From: Sphagnum magellanicum
Taxonomy: Eukaryota > Streptophyta > Sphagnopsida > Sphagnales > Sphagnaceae
Length of the DNA: 64,000 bases
NCBI GenBank assembly: GCA_021904315.1
Contig: CM038917.1
Coordinates: 10,586,041-10,650,040 of the forward strand
Direction of reading: 5' to 3'
The notes under the pieces are model-generated. The model did not search any database, had not been told where the DNA came from, and worked only from the letters and a program-made list of their open reading frames with translations. Positions 60,315-64,000 of the stretch are shown here, piece by piece. The position numbers were made by a program, and so were the translations under genes. How positions within the stretch are numbered: the first letter of the stretch is position 1; every line of letters begins with the position of its first letter.

Positions 60315-60490
60315 ATACATGAGAATTTCATCTCGGTCTCACTTGTGCATTGTATATATATGTGTGCATGCATCTCTTTTTAGTTGATTAGTTTATACAT
60401 TTGACTGGCTTTAATCTTTTTGTTTAGTAAGATTTACTACATATTTACATCCTTACGACATCTTACGTCACGACACTACACGTCACGACA
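60315..60490 (+). repeat. Terminal repeat B2
   Basis: 176-base copy of B1, ending CACGACA at the right target site. No counterpart follows A1. Confidence 0.93.
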
Positions 60491-61700
60491 TGCGAGACTT
60501 CAAAAGACCTTTCCCCCAACCAGATCATTTCATTTTATAACCTCTATACAAATGCAAAGGAGAATTCAGCCCAATGGCATGTTATGTGAAAACTTTGGTG
60601 TGTCCATGGAATGTAATAACCTTATTATAAGCGGTGTTGTGCATAAAAAACGACCATGGAAGCTGGACATTATATGATGTTAGTACTAAAAAAATGCATG
60701 AGGCAAACAGTGAGGAAAGATGGAATCCCACCAAATTCCATAACCAAAATACAGCTACATAATTGTTCTAAAAAAAAACACCTAGCAGACGCCATTCGCT
60801 CATTCAATCCATTTGTTGTTGGGCCCTTCCTCAACAGGGGACAGGGACCTGGCATTGGGTTCTATTTAGTTCCATTTGCCCATGGAATTGCTTTGCTTTG
60901 CTTTGCTTGATGACTATCTTTCAAATTGATTTGAATTGTATTAAAGTGTTTTCAATCGTCTTCATGTTCCCATAAATTTGATCATGTGTCCCAAGAAGTC
61001 TAAAGTTGTGCTAGCTAGAAAAAGGAATGAATGATACTTTTCCCTAGCTGGGGTAAATCATTCTTACCAATTCTAGCTAGTGAACCTACTGGCTAGAATT
61101 GTAAAGAATAGGACCAAATTTGGCATTTTTGAATTGCCCAATATCAACAACTAGTTATAGAGAAGAAGCCAACTCGCATTGAACAAGGACAATGAATGGG
61201 CCAAGCTTGAATTGCTAGATCAGTTGATCAACAAGTGAATCACCAACAACTGATTAGGTCAGTCAAGGAAGGCTGTCATCAGTCGCTGACCATCACATCA
61301 CATCCCTACTGCATTTATTTATTGGGCCCACTTGTTTCTTCAATTTTGTGATGCTCCATAGTTTATTTAGCCAAAATTGGCAATATCCAAAATATGAAAG
61401 TAAAAAATCGTAAGCACCCTTTCGTATTGTTGGCAATTGTGGCAATTTTTGGTGTTTTTGGTTCTTCTTTGCTGTTTTTTTAATTTTAAAAGTGGAATTT
61501 TCAACAGAACATTATTTCTCAAAATGGCGAATTTTTTTTCCACCAAAACATCATTGATTGGGTTGTGCCTTTATGCAAGGCCTACATATTCACCTGGGTC
61601 GGAACACTATGTGCTAAAACTAGCTTGGACCTTATAGTGAGAAATAGGTGATTTTCCTAGATTTTTGACCATTTTAAAAACTACATCAGCTGGGTTTTGT
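60491..61700. repeat. Block C copy 2, right part
   Basis: Starts with the right target duplication TGCG (60491-60494), then continues the host sequence matching 46461-47420 (CCCAACCAGATCATTT, then GCCCAATGGCATGTTATGTG). No gene. Confidence 0.8.
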
Positions 61701-62860
61701 TTTTCAATTCTGTGATATTTTGTAAATTTTTCCAAAGCATTAGAAAATTAGTCAACTTCACACTAGAGGAAAAAAAATCAAAAGAAATTTCCCTTTTTTT
61801 GGTTTAAAACTACAAAAGTAGTCAGAAAAAACCCTATACATCTTGTATCAATCGATTATTTCATGAATCATCTAGGACCCAAAATATTGTCATTGAAGTG
61901 CTAATGTTTTGTGTATTGTAAATTGGGTACAATGTGATTACCATACATAAAGTGTGCACAATCAATTCTATGGTGATGTGCAACCCACATCAAGGAATAA
62001 AATAATGGTCAAAGAATAAGCCACACAAGAAACAAAATGTTCACACATGCAAAAAATCACAATTAACAACTTTAGCTACATTTTACATATTTTGGTTCAA
62101 TATAAGCTTATGGCATATAAATTGCCAAATTCAAGTTCCACAATAAACAAAATAAATGTAAATAAATTTCATTATGGGATTTACACTTACATGGAATGTA
62201 AGTCCCAAAACATTTACACACACAACATTAATTTGAACCCTAATCCTTGTGGATCCTATAGTACAACCCAACCCAAACTTGCATAAGCTGCACACATCAA
62301 AACCATACTTGCATGCCTACATTAGTACTAATAAAAAATCAACATTTTGTAAATACCATGATTTTCAATTGCAAATGGACATGCAATTAAAAATTGTCAT
62401 AGTTGTTTAAAACAAGTTGCACACAATTTTCAATTACATGTGCCATGTTGTACTTGGCATGCATATATGTTATCAATATACATTTTCATTCATTGTATCC
62501 ATGGAAGGCCAATTGCATAGATAACATTGCATGCAATTAAAATGAACCCCTTTTTGTATTATGACACATGTCTATGGGTTTGACCAATTATTTCATGACA
62601 CATGGTAATTTTAAGCTTATTTTGATATTTATTTTATTTTATTTACATCATCCAACTTAGGGTTAATAAGATGTCAATATGTGGTACTTAAATAAGTAGG
62701 TAGGTAGGTAGGTAGGTAGCCATAGGTATGTAGGTGGGTAGATATGCATAGGTGATATGTAGGTAGGTTTAATTAGCGTTAGGTAAGTAATTTGGGGTAA
62801 TATTATTTTATTTTGAGTTTAGTTTTTAGGGCCAAACCTCTTTATTGGTTCATCCTAATT
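61701..62860. repeat. Dispersed repeat E, copy 2, with Helitron empty site
   Basis: 61975-62155 resembles 16540-16740. 62150-62860 resembles 15030-16030 without the Helitron. The vacant A|T site is 62399/62400. A GTAG microsatellite lies at 62696-62719. No gene. Confidence 0.75.
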
Positions 62861-64000
62861 GTAGTAGGCTACATATATTGCTAGTGTATCTTTAAGATCT
62901 TGTTGTATTGGGTGAAAGCGTGGTAAAGTATGCCAAAAAAATTAATCCCACATGTAGTCACAATCACATTTATGGTACAAACATGAAAAATCTATTCAAA
63001 TTTTCTTAAACTTTCATTATGAAGCAATGGTGCACTCCATTGAATTTATGGTAAGCTACATAATGCAAAGTGTGAGGAATTTTAATATACAAAGAATGGA
63101 TGAAAAGTATGTTCTAAATTGGTTGGGTTTTCAAAAATTTCAAGATATTTTAATGTGAAAACTTTGATAGATTATGAACATAATATGAAAATTTCAAAAA
63201 CGCATTAATACATATTAAATTGTTTTATCTATCTGAAAGTATAAAAAATTCAATTACAATTGTGTTTTCATCATACTTTCATATACTTGAAAAAAGAGTA
63301 GGAAACATACTTTCTTGTACTTGTATTCTTTTAAATATATTTAAATGCATTTTAAAACATGCAATTTTTCAATGTTATGCAATGAAATCAAAGAACTTCT
63401 TCTTATTGATCATTAAAATTAAAACTATTCATGAATTCAATGTATTGAAGTTTAATTACCTTTAGGCTTAAACAATTTTGATTAATTCATCCCTTGAATA
63501 GCACTTATAGTTTGAATACTTCCATTGCACTAATTTATACACTCCATATCAAAAGACTGGAAGACAAAATATATTGGTTAAACATTTCAATTGTAAATGT
63601 GACCAACCTAGTTGCAACCTATTTGCAACTACTTCTTATTATACTTCCCAACATTGAGAAGGTATTGCAAGTATTTCCTTATAGACCTTAATATGTTCAA
63701 ATGGTTGTAATTAATTTTTCTCACATTTGTAACTAATGAAACATATATGGCACTTCTTGAATGAAATTCAAATTAAAAGTTGGCCTCTTGGAAGGATGAA
63801 AAAAATAATAGTCACAACCTAGTTGCAACATAGTCACAAGTATGATCAAACATAATAAATAGTTGCAAAAATGACCAAAGCTAGTTGCAAATAACATTTA
63901 ACTACATGTAATTGCAAATAAAATGGTTACAAAACCCCATGTTTTTTCTAGTGTGATGTATGTTTTAGATTCAAAAAGTTATACACCTTCACTAATATAA
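62861..64000. other. AT-rich end of the window, no gene seen
   Basis: No conserved frame or relative elsewhere in the window was recognised. AGTTGCAA words recur at 63610-63910 without forming a regular array. Confidence 0.4.

Larger units (their letters stand above)
51005..60490 (+). mobile_element. Ty3/gypsy-type retroelement with DNA methyltransferase, PHD finger and split terminal repeats
   Basis: A 9,486-bp element inserted in block C. Order: A1 repeat, leader, gag, protease, DNMT3-like methyltransferase, RT, RNase H, DDE integrase, PHD finger, polypurine tract, B1-A2-B2 repeats. The outer ends are TGTCATG and CACGACA, near-perfect inverted ends. They are flanked by TGTG/TGCG and match an empty site at about 46460. 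The pol order with integrase after RNase H is that of Ty3/gypsy. The coding region is interrupted by 11 in-frame stops and at least four frame changes, so this copy is inactive. A1/A2 differ at about 10 of 284 positions, nine of them transitions, so it is not very recent. Confidence 0.93.

Noticed and set aside
51005-60490. Classification as a DIRS/Ngaro tyrosine-recombinase element because of the split repeats
   Set aside because: No tyrosine-recombinase domain seen; the DDE integrase, target duplication and gypsy-order pol are clear.

Overview
The window looks like nuclear DNA of a land plant, or at least a streptophyte. It has an ankyrin-PGG gene of the ACD6/ITN1 type with short GT-AG introns, an intron-containing relic of a plant mitochondrial adenine-nucleotide carrier (ADNT1 type), a Ty3/gypsy-type retroelement and a short Helitron. 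No bacterial operons, rRNA, tRNA or CRISPR arrays were seen. Most of the sequence is AT-rich, gene-poor and built from repeatedly duplicated blocks. I cannot name the species. The many old blocks and a retroelement-borne DNMT3-like methyltransferase fit a non-flowering lineage better than a compact angiosperm genome, but that is inference.

Layout. 1-24.7 kb holds decayed copies of one gene family, all on the minus strand: a PGG+SPRY relic at about 1.2-1.9 kb, a SPRY relic at 12.4-12.9 kb and a PGG+SPRY relic at about 21.0-21.7 kb. They sit in large duplicated blocks (1-3.7 kb with 19.8-24.7 kb; 5.3-12.9 kb with 31.0-38.9 kb). A 335-bp non-autonomous Helitron lies at 15.3 kb, and its empty site survives in a sister repeat at 62.4 kb. 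24.8-30.8 kb is mostly single-copy and carries a broken, intron-bearing ADNT1-like pseudogene (minus strand). 38.4-42.5 kb holds the only intact-looking host gene: about 20 ankyrin repeats, a four-helix PGG domain and a SPRY domain in the next reading frame (minus strand). 43-51 kb and 60.5-63 kb are duplicated non-coding blocks.

The most striking object is the 9.5-kb retroelement at 51,005-60,490 (plus strand). Its order is gag, aspartic protease, a DNMT3-like cytosine-5 DNA methyltransferase, reverse transcriptase, RNase H, DDE integrase and a C-terminal PHD finger. It therefore carries both a DNA-methylation writer and a probable histone reader. Its terminal repeats are not ordinary LTRs. 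They are arranged A1-internal-B1-A2-B2, a split-direct-repeat layout otherwise associated with tyrosine-recombinase elements, yet this element has a DDE integrase, TG...CA ends, a 4-bp target duplication and a duplicated empty site elsewhere in the window. The copy is dead: 11 in-frame stops, at least four frame changes and two catalytic Asp-to-Asn changes, many explainable by C-to-T deamination.

Limits: repeat boundaries and splice sites were found by eye. The SPRY linkage of the ankyrin gene, the family-wide status of the split repeats and all organism statements need transcript or comparative data.
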